This document shows, piece by piece, positions 1-7,279 of a stretch of 26,386 nt of DNA (its first letter is position 1; every line of letters starts with the position of its first letter). The stretch lies in contig CAZODO010000087.1 in assembly GCA_964578605.1 (NCBI GenBank), forward strand, positions 1 to 26,386, given 5' to 3'. This stretch comes from JAXMHN01 sp964578605. GTDB taxonomy: Bacteria > Verrucomicrobiota > Verrucomicrobiia > Limisphaerales > SIBE01. A model generated the notes under the pieces. That model was not told the DNA's origin. It saw only the letters and a list, made by a program, of their open reading frames with translations, and made no database searches. A program made the translations under genes and the position numbers.

Positions 1-7
1 ACACTCG

Positions 8-592
8 TTGACAGATGCAGACGTCCGCGCAGGACGCTGTTCGTCATCGCCCTCGAATGGCCAAGCCAAGGGCCACTCGCTCGCCGCGCACTTTTCATCG
101 GAGACGGACGAATGGCCGATGCCGGACTGGCTTTTCGAGTTGCTGGACCGGGAGTTCGCGTTCACGCTGGATCCCTGCTCCACTCCCACCAACGCCCGCT
201 GTGCTCGCCATTTCACTCGTTCGGAGGAGGGCCTTTCGCAGGACTGGGCGGAGGAAATCGTTTTCATGAACCCACCCTATGGCCGTGAGATCCGGCATTG
301 GATGCAGAAGGCGTTTGAATCGGCACAAGCGGGCGCAACGGTCGTGTGCTTGGTTCCCGCCCGAACGGACGCTGCATGGTGGCACAACCATGCCACTCAC
401 GGCGAAATCCGTTTCCTCCGAGGCCGCTTGAAGTTCGGCCAAGCCAAGCAGGGCGCTCCGTTTCCCAGCGCCATCGTGATATTCCGTCCTGGCAACGGGC
501 GCGACCAGGGCCAGCGCAAACCAAAGGGTGAAGATCCAGACCATCGCCTCAAGAACATGCCCTGGTGCATAGCACGATGCTTCCCTGCGTGA
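8..592 (+). CDS. Phage-type DNA N-6-adenine methyltransferase (Dam family), possibly 5' partial
   Basis: The protein resembles the phage-type Dam family (PF05869), which methylates adenine N6 in DNA. The signature runs from about residue 28 to 161: an early HFSSETDEWPMP segment, LDPCSTPTNARCARHFT near residues 54-70, the catalytic NPPY motif at 88-91, then VCLVPARTDAAWW and RFLRGRLKFG, ending at IVIFRPG. The last 32 residues do not look conserved. The first usable start is TTG at base 8, but the frame is open to the window edge, so the true start may lie outside. No restriction endonuclease is adjacent, which fits an orphan methylase from a prophage or island. The following sequence is degenerate, so this may be the last intact gene of a mobile segment extending left. 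Family assignment is strong; methylation activity is inferred. Confidence 0.87.
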   Translation: MTDADVRAGRCSSSPSNGQAKGHSLAAHFSSETDEWPMPDWLFELLDREFAFTLDPCSTPTNARCARHFTRSEEGLSQDWAEEIVFMNPPYGREIRHWMQKAFESAQAGATVVCLVPARTDAAWWHNHATHGEIRFLRGRLKFGQAKQGAPFPSAIVIFRPGNGRDQGQRKPKGEDPDHRLKNMPWCIARCFPA

Positions 593-867
593 CCCGCAGC
601 TATGGAAGGGACAAGGCCCCAAGCTCGAAATTCATGTGGACTGTTTCAAGGCACAATGAGAAGCGACCTTACTCACCACAGGGGCATTTCGTCTGCTTTT
701 CCCGTAGGGGTCTGTCAGCGGCTGGGCGCTTTGCGTTTAGAGCTCTCAAGCAGGGCCGACGCGCCGGAAGGGACTTTCTCGGCGGCAGACACCCTGTCTG
801 TCGGCCGCTGACGCACTTGGGAGACAGTCATCCCCCACCGGTCAACTGCGGCAGACGTGCCGTGGCG
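593..867. other. Region without a recognisable gene
   Basis: I see no convincing gene here. Open frames exist on both strands but their translations are rich in Arg, Pro and Gly with no domain resemblance. An 8-bp inverted pair (gtcagcgg near 715 and ccgctgac near 805) is present but too short to call an element end. The stretch separates the methyltransferase from a gene stub and is probably decayed sequence. Confidence 0.4.
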
Positions 868-1083
868 ATGCTATCCCTGTGGAGTCCGAAGCCCTTTGCT
901 TACGTCCGCATTAACAACACAGAAAGAGGGCTGGCCTTCTACGATATCTACGGCACGAAACGCATTGCCACTTACGACAAAGTGCGGACCAGCCATTTGC
1001 CTGTGCCGCTGGGTGAAAGTCCCATTTACGTCGTGGGTCCCAAAGGTCTCAAGGCCACTGTGCGCCCGGACCCGGGCTGGTGA
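868..1083 (+). pseudogene. C-terminal stub of a large secreted protein (probably glycoside-hydrolase-like)
   Basis: The last roughly 60 codons, from about base 895, read like a genuine C-terminus: YVRINNTERGLAFYDIYG, then KVRTSHLPVPLGESPIYV and a short Gly/Lys tail. This resembles the small beta-sandwich ends of large secreted planctomycete and verrucomicrobial glycan-active proteins, where a phrase like LGESPIYVVG commonly closes the protein. The frame upstream stays open to 565 but that translation has no protein-like character, so the remainder appears to have been lost. No start or signal peptide belongs to it. The family is an impression from sequence style, not a firm assignment. Confidence 0.45.
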
Positions 1084-1336
1084 ACGCAATTTCAGGGCTA
1101 ACTTGGTTCGCAGCCTCGCTCCATAGAGTTGGAGTGCTTGAGGGTCACCGTTTTGAGACTGACGCGCCGCGTCCGGGATCGATGGAGAATCGGGCAAGCC
1201 CGACCGCCAAGATTGAGTTCGAACTCCTTCGGCTCAATCAGCTGTTTTTGATAGGCGGCGCGCTGCAGTGCCACTGGAAAGGCGTCAATTGGCCGAAGGC
1301 ATGGACCGTTCGCACCTGGCGATTTGCCGAACTGCC

Positions 1337-1828
1337 TCAGGGTATGATCCGCTTCGCGGCGTGGAACCGCCTCGCATAGTAGTCTTGGCCCAAGGACGAC
1401 ACCACCACGCCCTTTGAGGCACTGGCGTGGACGAATTGAGTATCTCACAGGTAAATGCCGACGTGGTCAATGACCCGTTGGCTCAGGGAGATGAAAAACA
1501 CGAGATCGCCCGATCGCAATTCGTTGAAAGAGACAGGATTCCCGCACCGGAACTGGTCTTCGCTCGTGCGATGAAGGGAGATCTCCGCCACTGCACGATA
1601 CATGACGAAAGTCAGTCCCGAACAATCGATGCCGGTCCGATCCATTCCACCCTTGCGGTACTTTACCCCCAGCCAGCGATCTGCCTCTGCTTTCCATTGG
1701 GCCGGGCTGATTGCTTTCTGAGGCTGAACGGGAGTAGTAGCCACGGGCGGTGGCGGCGGCGGGCTGGCGTGATGTCCACTTTGGCAACCGGTGAGGAGGA
1801 GGGCGGTTCCCACTAGAACCAATGGCAC
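1337..1828 (-). pseudogene. NlpC/P60 lipoprotein with in-frame TGA
   Basis: This is an NlpC/P60 cysteine peptidase, a family that cleaves peptidoglycan stem peptides. A lipobox (LLTGC, Cys15) follows a short hydrophobic run, then a Pro-rich linker (residues 23-35), then the catalytic domain with DCSG (Cys69) and HVGIYL (His122). Translation stops directly after GIYL at a TGA (1447-1445). The same frame continues as DTQFVHASASKGVVV and DYYARRFHAAKRI to a second TGA at 1339-1337, which is exactly the family's normal C-terminus including the third catalytic His. A GGA-to-TGA change would explain it, since GIYLGD is usual. The 5' end also looks damaged: the only start is GTG at 1828, immediately after an in-frame TAG, and the signal lacks the usual basic residues. 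Inactivation is the simplest reading. Confidence 0.8.
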
Positions 1829-2130
1829 CTAACCGCGGCCTTTGGCTCGAAGGGAGGGGCCTCGTAGGATTGCGGCCGATCGCTCCTCCGAGGTCTCGCG
1901 ATAACTTTTCACCAAATGATCAACAACGCTCACGCCTGAGGATCGTATTCATTACGGCCGATGAGGCTAGCCATTTTTGGCTGCGGTCTGAACCTGAATA
2001 GCCAAAGCGGGTCCAGAAACATTGCTTGTGGGGTGCAGCGTTGGGCAGGAGCAGATCGCCGTGTGCAGACTCTGATGCGACGGTGATCCGAAGCCCGGTC
2101 TTGGTCATTTCGAGGCTCCGGTTGCCGAGG
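1829..2130. other. Intergenic stretch, no supported gene
   Basis: These 302 bases lie between the broken NlpC gene and the end of the GH38-like gene. A 62-codon minus-strand frame (2108-1920) has no recognisable motif, signal or ribosome-binding site. I found no clear hairpin with a T-run, so no terminator is called for the upstream GH38-like gene. Confidence 0.4.
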
Positions 2131-4653
2131 TCAGCGGATCAATTTCACGGCGGAGAATCCAAAGCCGCGCGCGTTCAACGACACATTGCCCTCCTTCACC
2201 TCCAGGGCTTCGCGCTCGCGTTCGAGCAAGTCGGTCTCCTGAGCTGTGCGGTAGCCTGGTACTGCAAGCAGCACCGCGCCGGTTCTTCCGCTGGTTTCCC
2301 ACAGGCGCACCACTGCTTGGTCGGGCGAGCCATCGTCCGCCGGTTTCAAGCAGGTCACCAACGCGCGCATCGGATCTGCTCCCAGATACGGACGGTCGAG
2401 CCACTGCTCCGGCAGACGGCCCGAGCCCAAGGTCAGTGGGGCAGCCGCGTTTCGGCTCCAGGCTAGGGCAGTGGCGTTGTCGTAGCCCGGCGCATGGGCA
2501 CGCAACGAGTAGCGGAAACGGAACTGGGTCACGCCATCCTGGTCCTGGGTGACCTCCTTCCAGTTCTGATCGTTGCCCAACGCCTCGAAAGCCAACGCCC
2601 CTTGATCCAGACGCAACATGAAGGCGTCCAGAGGAGCCACGGTAACACCGACACGGCCGGGCGGTGAGTAGTCCACGAAGCCCTGCACCGCGAACCGTCG
2701 GAGGTCCGCCCCAGGCAGTAGGTCGCCGTCGGGTTGCGGTTGCGGTCGAAGCAGCGCCGCGGTGGTTTCGAGGTGGAGATCGCGGGCACCATCGCCTATC
2801 GGGAAGAAATGGAGCAGCCGTTGCTCGTTGGTCGTGGGCGGCTTTTCAAGACGCACGTCGAAGTCCACCCGGTCAAGCGCGGCGTAGAGCGTGATGACGT
2901 TCGTCACGCGGAGGTCGTCGATGCGACCTGTAATGCTCAGTTCGCCGCAGACCGCGCCCAGTTGGGTTTGACATTGGACATCGAAAAGGAGGCGATCCTG
3001 CCCATCGCGAAAAACGGTTTGGCAGAGCGAGTGCCCCGAAGCTCCGTTGAGCAGTTCCTGCCCGCTGGCCTTGTGAACCAGGCTGGCGAGGCCGCCGTTG
3101 GCGGGATCCACCCGCAACCGATAAAACGGCCCCTCCAAAGTGGTCGCAGTGCCCGAGAACGGTGACTCGGACGGTGCGCGGAGCGTTTCCGTTTCGAACG
3201 CGTATTCGCGGAATCCGAACGCCGGAACCTCTGCGGCGACAAAGACCAGGTTGCGCTGAGCACCCTCCGAGCGGACCTGAGAGGGTCTGCCCTTCACCCC
3301 GGTCACCTCGACGGGCACGACACAATCTACCAGGATGTCCCTGGCAAAACTCAGCGGATTGAAGACGCTGAGGTGCTGGCTGTCCGCCTTGAGGCCGAGT
3401 GTGTCCCAGGCTCGGACGGTCAGGAGTTGGCTGATCCGGGCAAGGCCTTCGGCCCAGTTCCGGCGCAGCTCAGCGTTGTGACGCTTGTTCTTGAGGTCGG
3501 TGCCGTTCCACGCGTGATCCGAGAGCATCGCCCAAAACCACTCACCCTTCTCACGGTCGCCCCGGGTCTGCGCCACCAAATTCGGTTTGACTTGGCTAGC
3601 GAGCACCACAAGAGACTCGGCGACCAGGAAGGCGCGCTCGTTCTCGCGCAACGCGGCAACGGTCCGGGCCAGACTGACCGGCCAAAGTTGCCAGGAATGC
3701 CCGAAGCAACCACGGAGTTTGGGCAAAAACGGCGACGAAACCTCGGCCGCGTCCACTTCTGCACAGAACTGGGCGAGCGTGCAGTTGACCAACTTTACCG
3801 CGTTGCTCCCGGCGGCATTGTAGCCGCTGATGCCATCAGCAAAGACCGGGGCCTGTTTGCCGCTGTTCGGATTGATGTCCGAATGGGTGCCACTGGCAAA
3901 GATCGTCCGCAATGGATATGCAGCACCCAGTCCCAAGTAATGGGGAATCCACTCGGACGCCACCCGCTTGGGATCTTTCAGCAAATGGCCGCCCTGCATG
4001 TAGTTTGCTTTTAGCGACGCCCACGCGTCCATTAGGACCCGCACCTCTCTGCCGTCCGGACCTTCCAACCGGAACAGGGGCGGATTCTTCAGCCCCTTGA
4101 AAGTCGAGTCGTAATCGAGAAATGGCACAGAGGTCCAGCGGATGCCGCAGCCGGCCATCAGTGACGCCATGCCCCAAGGCAAGGAAGGCAACTCGATGTG
4201 CTCGGCGACGGCAATCGAAATGCCGTGCTCCCGCTCCATCCGGCGAGCAGGATAGAAGGTGCGCAAAGCGCCTTCCACGCTTTGGAAACCCCAGAGGGAA
4301 TTACAGAGGAACGGGCTTACACAGAGGCGGCCCTCGCGGATGCGGCGGAGCAGTTCACCCTGCCGCCGCGGGTAGATCTCCAGGAATGCTTCCACTTCGA
4401 TGAAGGCGGTGGCGTTGTAATGGTCCCGGTTCTCCACCGAAAGTCCATCGGTGCGGGTCATCTCGTCGAGATGAGCGGCGATGAGGTTCGCGAATGCCAG
4501 GCGGGTTTGGGTTTCGGTGAAGCCCCAGGTCACATCCGGACACGTGTCGTTCGCTATGATGATGCGCCAGGGACCTGGGGCGTCGTCAGCGAGAATATCG
4601 ATCGCAGGCATGGCTCCGACTGCGAGGATGAAGGTGAGTGTGAGGATCTTCAT
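2131..4653 (-). CDS. Exported GH38-like (alpha-mannosidase-like) protein
   Basis: The product, about 840 residues, starts with a Sec-type signal (MKILTLTFILAVGAMPAIDI). The ATG at 4653 is preferred over a GTG five codons upstream because it places the signal correctly. Residues 34-190 resemble the catalytic N-domain of glycoside hydrolase family 38: ANDTCPDVTWGF at 39-50, then a REGRLCVSPFLCNSL segment, and SLPWGMA with GIRWTSVPF at 162-184. A later SDHAWNG segment matches the family's second metal-site His region, followed by long beta-sandwich domains. The familiar HxDPGW-type start of the catalytic domain is replaced by NDTCPD, so substrate and activity are uncertain. It is divergently oriented to the nitrilase-HDAC gene and could share a control region with it. 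GH38 members usually act on mannosides; here that is inference. Confidence 0.75.
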   Translation of the reverse strand: MKILTLTFILAVGAMPAIDILADDAPGPWRIIIANDTCPDVTWGFTETQTRLAFANLIAAHLDEMTRTDGLSVENRDHYNATAFIEVEAFLEIYPRRQGELLRRIREGRLCVSPFLCNSLWGFQSVEGALRTFYPARRMEREHGISIAVAEHIELPSLPWGMASLMAGCGIRWTSVPFLDYDSTFKGLKNPPLFRLEGPDGREVRVLMDAWASLKANYMQGGHLLKDPKRVASEWIPHYLGLGAAYPLRTIFASGTHSDINPNSGKQAPVFADGISGYNAAGSNAVKLVNCTLAQFCAEVDAAEVSSPFLPKLRGCFGHSWQLWPVSLARTVAALRENERAFLVAESLVVLASQVKPNLVAQTRGDREKGEWFWAMLSDHAWNGTDLKNKRHNAELRRNWAEGLARISQLLTVRAWDTLGLKADSQHLSVFNPLSFARDILVDCVVPVEVTGVKGRPSQVRSEGAQRNLVFVAAEVPAFGFREYAFETETLRAPSESPFSGTATTLEGPFYRLRVDPANGGLASLVHKASGQELLNGASGHSLCQTVFRDGQDRLLFDVQCQTQLGAVCGELSITGRIDDLRVTNVITLYAALDRVDFDVRLEKPPTTNEQRLLHFFPIGDGARDLHLETTAALLRPQPQPDGDLLPGADLRRFAVQGFVDYSPPGRVGVTVAPLDAFMLRLDQGALAFEALGNDQNWKEVTQDQDGVTQFRFRYSLRAHAPGYDNATALAWSRNAAAPLTLGSGRLPEQWLDRPYLGADPMRALVTCLKPADDGSPDQAVVRLWETSGRTGAVLLAVPGYRTAQETDLLEREREALEVKEGNVSLNARGFGFSAVKLIR

Positions 4654-4668
4654 GGGTTCAGTCTTCAC

Positions 4669-4930
4669 GCAGTATTCAGCGCATCAGATTGCGGGGCGGC
4701 AACGACTTCTTTATGCTCCACAGCGGCTGCCAAATGCAACCATGGTTTTTCGTGCTTGGCCTCATCACGCTTGCTTCAATTAGAAGGGCGTTCTGAATCG
4801 CTTTTTTGGATTTGTCTTGCAGGCGTCACTGCCGATCACTTAGGCACACGGCCATCCTTGTGCGGGAAATTGAAGGCATGGCCATCCTCACATTGTCTGG
4901 GCAGCATCATTACGGCATTCTGACAGTCCG
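4669..4930. promoter_or_regulatory. Divergent intergenic region
   Basis: This 262-base gap separates two genes transcribed away from each other, so it must hold promoters for both unless they are read from elsewhere. It is more AT-rich than the flanking genes around 4760-4820, including a short T-run. I could not pick out convincing -35/-10 pairs, an operator palindrome or a ribosome-binding site in front of either start. Confidence 0.4.
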
Positions 4931-7117
4931 ATGAAAACCGAAGCACGCCTTGCCCGGCTGGCGAGCCTGCTGCTCATGTTTCAGGTCGGAGTTGCCTTGG
5001 GCGCCGTTGGTGCGCCTGCCACCAACACAGTTCGAGTTGCTGCAGCACAGGCCGCACGGCGTGTCATCGACTTTCGTCTCAAGCCGGACGAGGCGCTGGC
5101 TGCCGTGGAACGGAACCTCGCTGAACTGGAACGGATCGTCGACCGCGCCGGGGAAGCCAAATGTGACGCGCTGGTCTTGCCCGAGGATACGCCGGGTTTG
5201 CTGAACTGGACGGCAGCGAACGAGACACTGGCCAAAGAGCTGTCGCCGAAGGCGGTGAAGCGCATGCTCGAACGCCTGGGCTCGGCCGCCGCACGGCACA
5301 GAATGTATCTCGTCGTCTGTAGCGACCTGACGGAGAGCGACGGCTGGACTTACGACACCGCCTTTCTGCTCGGTCGCGACGGGCAGGAGATCGGCCGCTA
5401 CCACAAGGTCTGTCCGACGTGGTCGGAAGCCGGCGTGCGTCAGCGGGGAACTTCTTTCCCGGTTTTTCCCACCCGTGACCTGGGCACGACTGGGCTGCTC
5501 ATCTGCTACGACCTGGTGGTGCCGGAGACGGCGCGTTACCTCGCGTTGAAGGGCGCGGATATCATCTTCTTCCCGACAATGGGTGGCGCTGCCATCGGCG
5601 ACGGTGACATCGGCGCGCAGGCGTTGCGGGTACGAGCAGCGGAAAATTTCATCTGGCTGGTCGTCGCGCAACGTGGCTCCGGAGCAATGATCATCTCGCC
5701 ACAGGGCAAGATTGTCGCCCGGGCGGAGGGCCCGGACGCCTTGGCCATCGCGGACATTGACCCGCGCGGCCAGCGCGAAGGTGGTGACGCTCTGAACTGG
5801 CAGCGCGACATGCGCGCCCGCCTGTTTCGCGAGCGGAACCCGGAAGTCTTCCGCATCCTCACCGACACGAATCCACCCGTGCTCGCCAAGGTGCCCATAA
5901 GCCTCACGCAACAGGAAGCGGGACGCATCATGAGCCGCGCGCTGACAGTGGGCGAAGACGAGTTCCAGCAGGCTAACGATCTCATCCGGTTCGGCAGGAC
6001 GGACGAGGCAATGACAGCCTTCGAGCGACTGCTCAAAGAGTATCCTGACACCTGGATTGATCGCCAGGCTCAGAAACGGCTCGCCGAACTTCGCGGCGTC
6101 AACCCGGAAGTCCTGTCCAAGCGGGGACTGGATATTACAGCGAAGCACGCGGTGGCAAGCCAAGTTCCCAAGACGCCGCCCCGGACAGGATTGATTTACG
6201 ATGACATTTATCTCAAGCACGATACCGGCGCCGGGCACCCGGAACGTGCCGAACGCCTGGTCGCAATCCGGGAGAGGTTGAAGCGGACGGGTCTGCTGTC
6301 CCAATTGGCGCTGATCAAGCCTCGGGCGGCTTCCGTAGAGTCGCTGACCGCAGTGCACGAGCCGCAATATGTCGATCACATCCGACAAATCTGCCGGGCA
6401 GGAACAGGCTCCGTCGACTCGTCAGATACGGCGGCTTCGCTCGATTCCTACGAGGTGGCGCTCATGGCTGCCGGCGGCGTGCAGAGCGCGGTCGATGCCG
6501 TGATGGAAGGACGGATCAAAAACGCCTTCTGTGCGGTGCGTCCTCCTGGCCACCATGCCCTCAAGGACCGGGCAATGGGCTTCTGCTTTTTCAACAACGT
6601 CGCCATCGCCGCCAAGTACATCCAGAACAAGCATCACCTCGCCAAGGTGCTGATCGTGGATTGGGATGTGCATCACGGGAATGGCACCCAGGCGACCTTC
6701 TACGATGATCCAACCGTGTTCTATTTCTCAACTCACCAGTCGCCTTTCTATCCAGGGACGGGTGGCGCCGACGAAAAGGGCGAAGGCAAGGGTTTGGGCT
6801 TCACGCTCAATGCGCCGCTCCCGGCAGGCTCCGGAGACGCAGAATACAAAAGAGCATTCGAAGAAAAGCTCAAGCCGGCCGCAGCCGCTTTTCAGCCCGA
6901 CTTTGTGCTGATCTCCGCCGGTTTCGACGCTGCCAAGGACGATCGGCTCGGGCGAATGAATCTCACGCCAGAGGGATATGCTCAGCTCACGCGCATCGTT
7001 AAAGACATCGCACAGCAATCCTGTAGAGGCCGCCTCGTCTCCGTTCTTGAAGGAGGCTACAACCTGGAAGTCTTGGCCGCCTCCGTTGAGGCCCATCTGC
7101 GCGTCCTCATGGAGTAG
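4931..7117 (+). CDS. Exported carbon-nitrogen hydrolase fused to class II histone-deacetylase-like zinc amidohydrolase
   Basis: One uninterrupted 728-codon gene joins two amide-hydrolysing enzymes. Residues 1-30 form a Sec signal with a plausible cleavage after AVGA. Residues 34-300 are a nitrilase-superfamily domain with its triad in place: Glu85 (LPEDT), Lys159 (YHKVCP) and Cys192 (LICYDLVVPE). Residues 340-390 read as a short TPR-like helical linker (FGRTDEAMTAFERLLKEYP). Residues 419-727 are a class II HDAC or acetylpolyamine amidohydrolase-type domain with RPPGHH (His541, His542), DWDVHHGNG (zinc ligands Asp579 and His581), SAGFD (Asp666) and EGGY (Tyr710). Both active sites therefore look complete. 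The natural substrate is unknown; an acetylated or carbamoylated amine is a reasonable guess because both families occur in polyamine breakdown. It faces the GH38-like gene divergently. No frameshift or stop separates the halves. Confidence 0.93.
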   Translation: MKTEARLARLASLLLMFQVGVALGAVGAPATNTVRVAAAQAARRVIDFRLKPDEALAAVERNLAELERIVDRAGEAKCDALVLPEDTPGLLNWTAANETLAKELSPKAVKRMLERLGSAAARHRMYLVVCSDLTESDGWTYDTAFLLGRDGQEIGRYHKVCPTWSEAGVRQRGTSFPVFPTRDLGTTGLLICYDLVVPETARYLALKGADIIFFPTMGGAAIGDGDIGAQALRVRAAENFIWLVVAQRGSGAMIISPQGKIVARAEGPDALAIADIDPRGQREGGDALNWQRDMRARLFRERNPEVFRILTDTNPPVLAKVPISLTQQEAGRIMSRALTVGEDEFQQANDLIRFGRTDEAMTAFERLLKEYPDTWIDRQAQKRLAELRGVNPEVLSKRGLDITAKHAVASQVPKTPPRTGLIYDDIYLKHDTGAGHPERAERLVAIRERLKRTGLLSQLALIKPRAASVESLTAVHEPQYVDHIRQICRAGTGSVDSSDTAASLDSYEVALMAAGGVQSAVDAVMEGRIKNAFCAVRPPGHHALKDRAMGFCFFNNVAIAAKYIQNKHHLAKVLIVDWDVHHGNGTQATFYDDPTVFYFSTHQSPFYPGTGGADEKGEGKGLGFTLNAPLPAGSGDAEYKRAFEEKLKPAAAAFQPDFVLISAGFDAAKDDRLGRMNLTPEGYAQLTRIVKDIAQQSCRGRLVSVLEGGYNLEVLAASVEAHLRVLME

Positions 7118-7279
7118 AGCGCGCCCGGGCTACCTCTTGGCAATAGGTCGTTTAGCCTCCAGCCAGGCCGGCTAATTCTCCCGCGCGTTGATGAGCAATC
7201 GAATACGGTTGTCGGCGCACCAGCCGCGCGCGAGAACGCCTTGTTGGCAAAGCCGCGGACCGGCGCGAAGCCGGCGCGT

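Noticed and set aside
715..812. 8-bp inverted pair as insertion-sequence ends
   Set aside because: It is too short, no transposase is between or beside the copies, and no target duplication is visible.
1445..1447. TGA as a recoded sense codon (for example Gly or selenocysteine) in the NlpC gene
   Set aside because: Other genes in the window end at TGA (for example at 592 and 2131) and I saw no recoding hairpin context. A nonsense mutation is simpler.
4910..6388. 492-codon frame on the minus strand opposite the nitrilase-HDAC gene
   Set aside because: It is low-complexity Arg/Gln/Val-rich sequence without any motif, whereas the plus strand has two complete catalytic domains.
7260..7274. Hairpin ccggc/gccgg between convergent genes as a terminator
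   Set aside because: The stem is only 5 bp and no T-run follows on either strand; such stems are frequent in GC-rich DNA.
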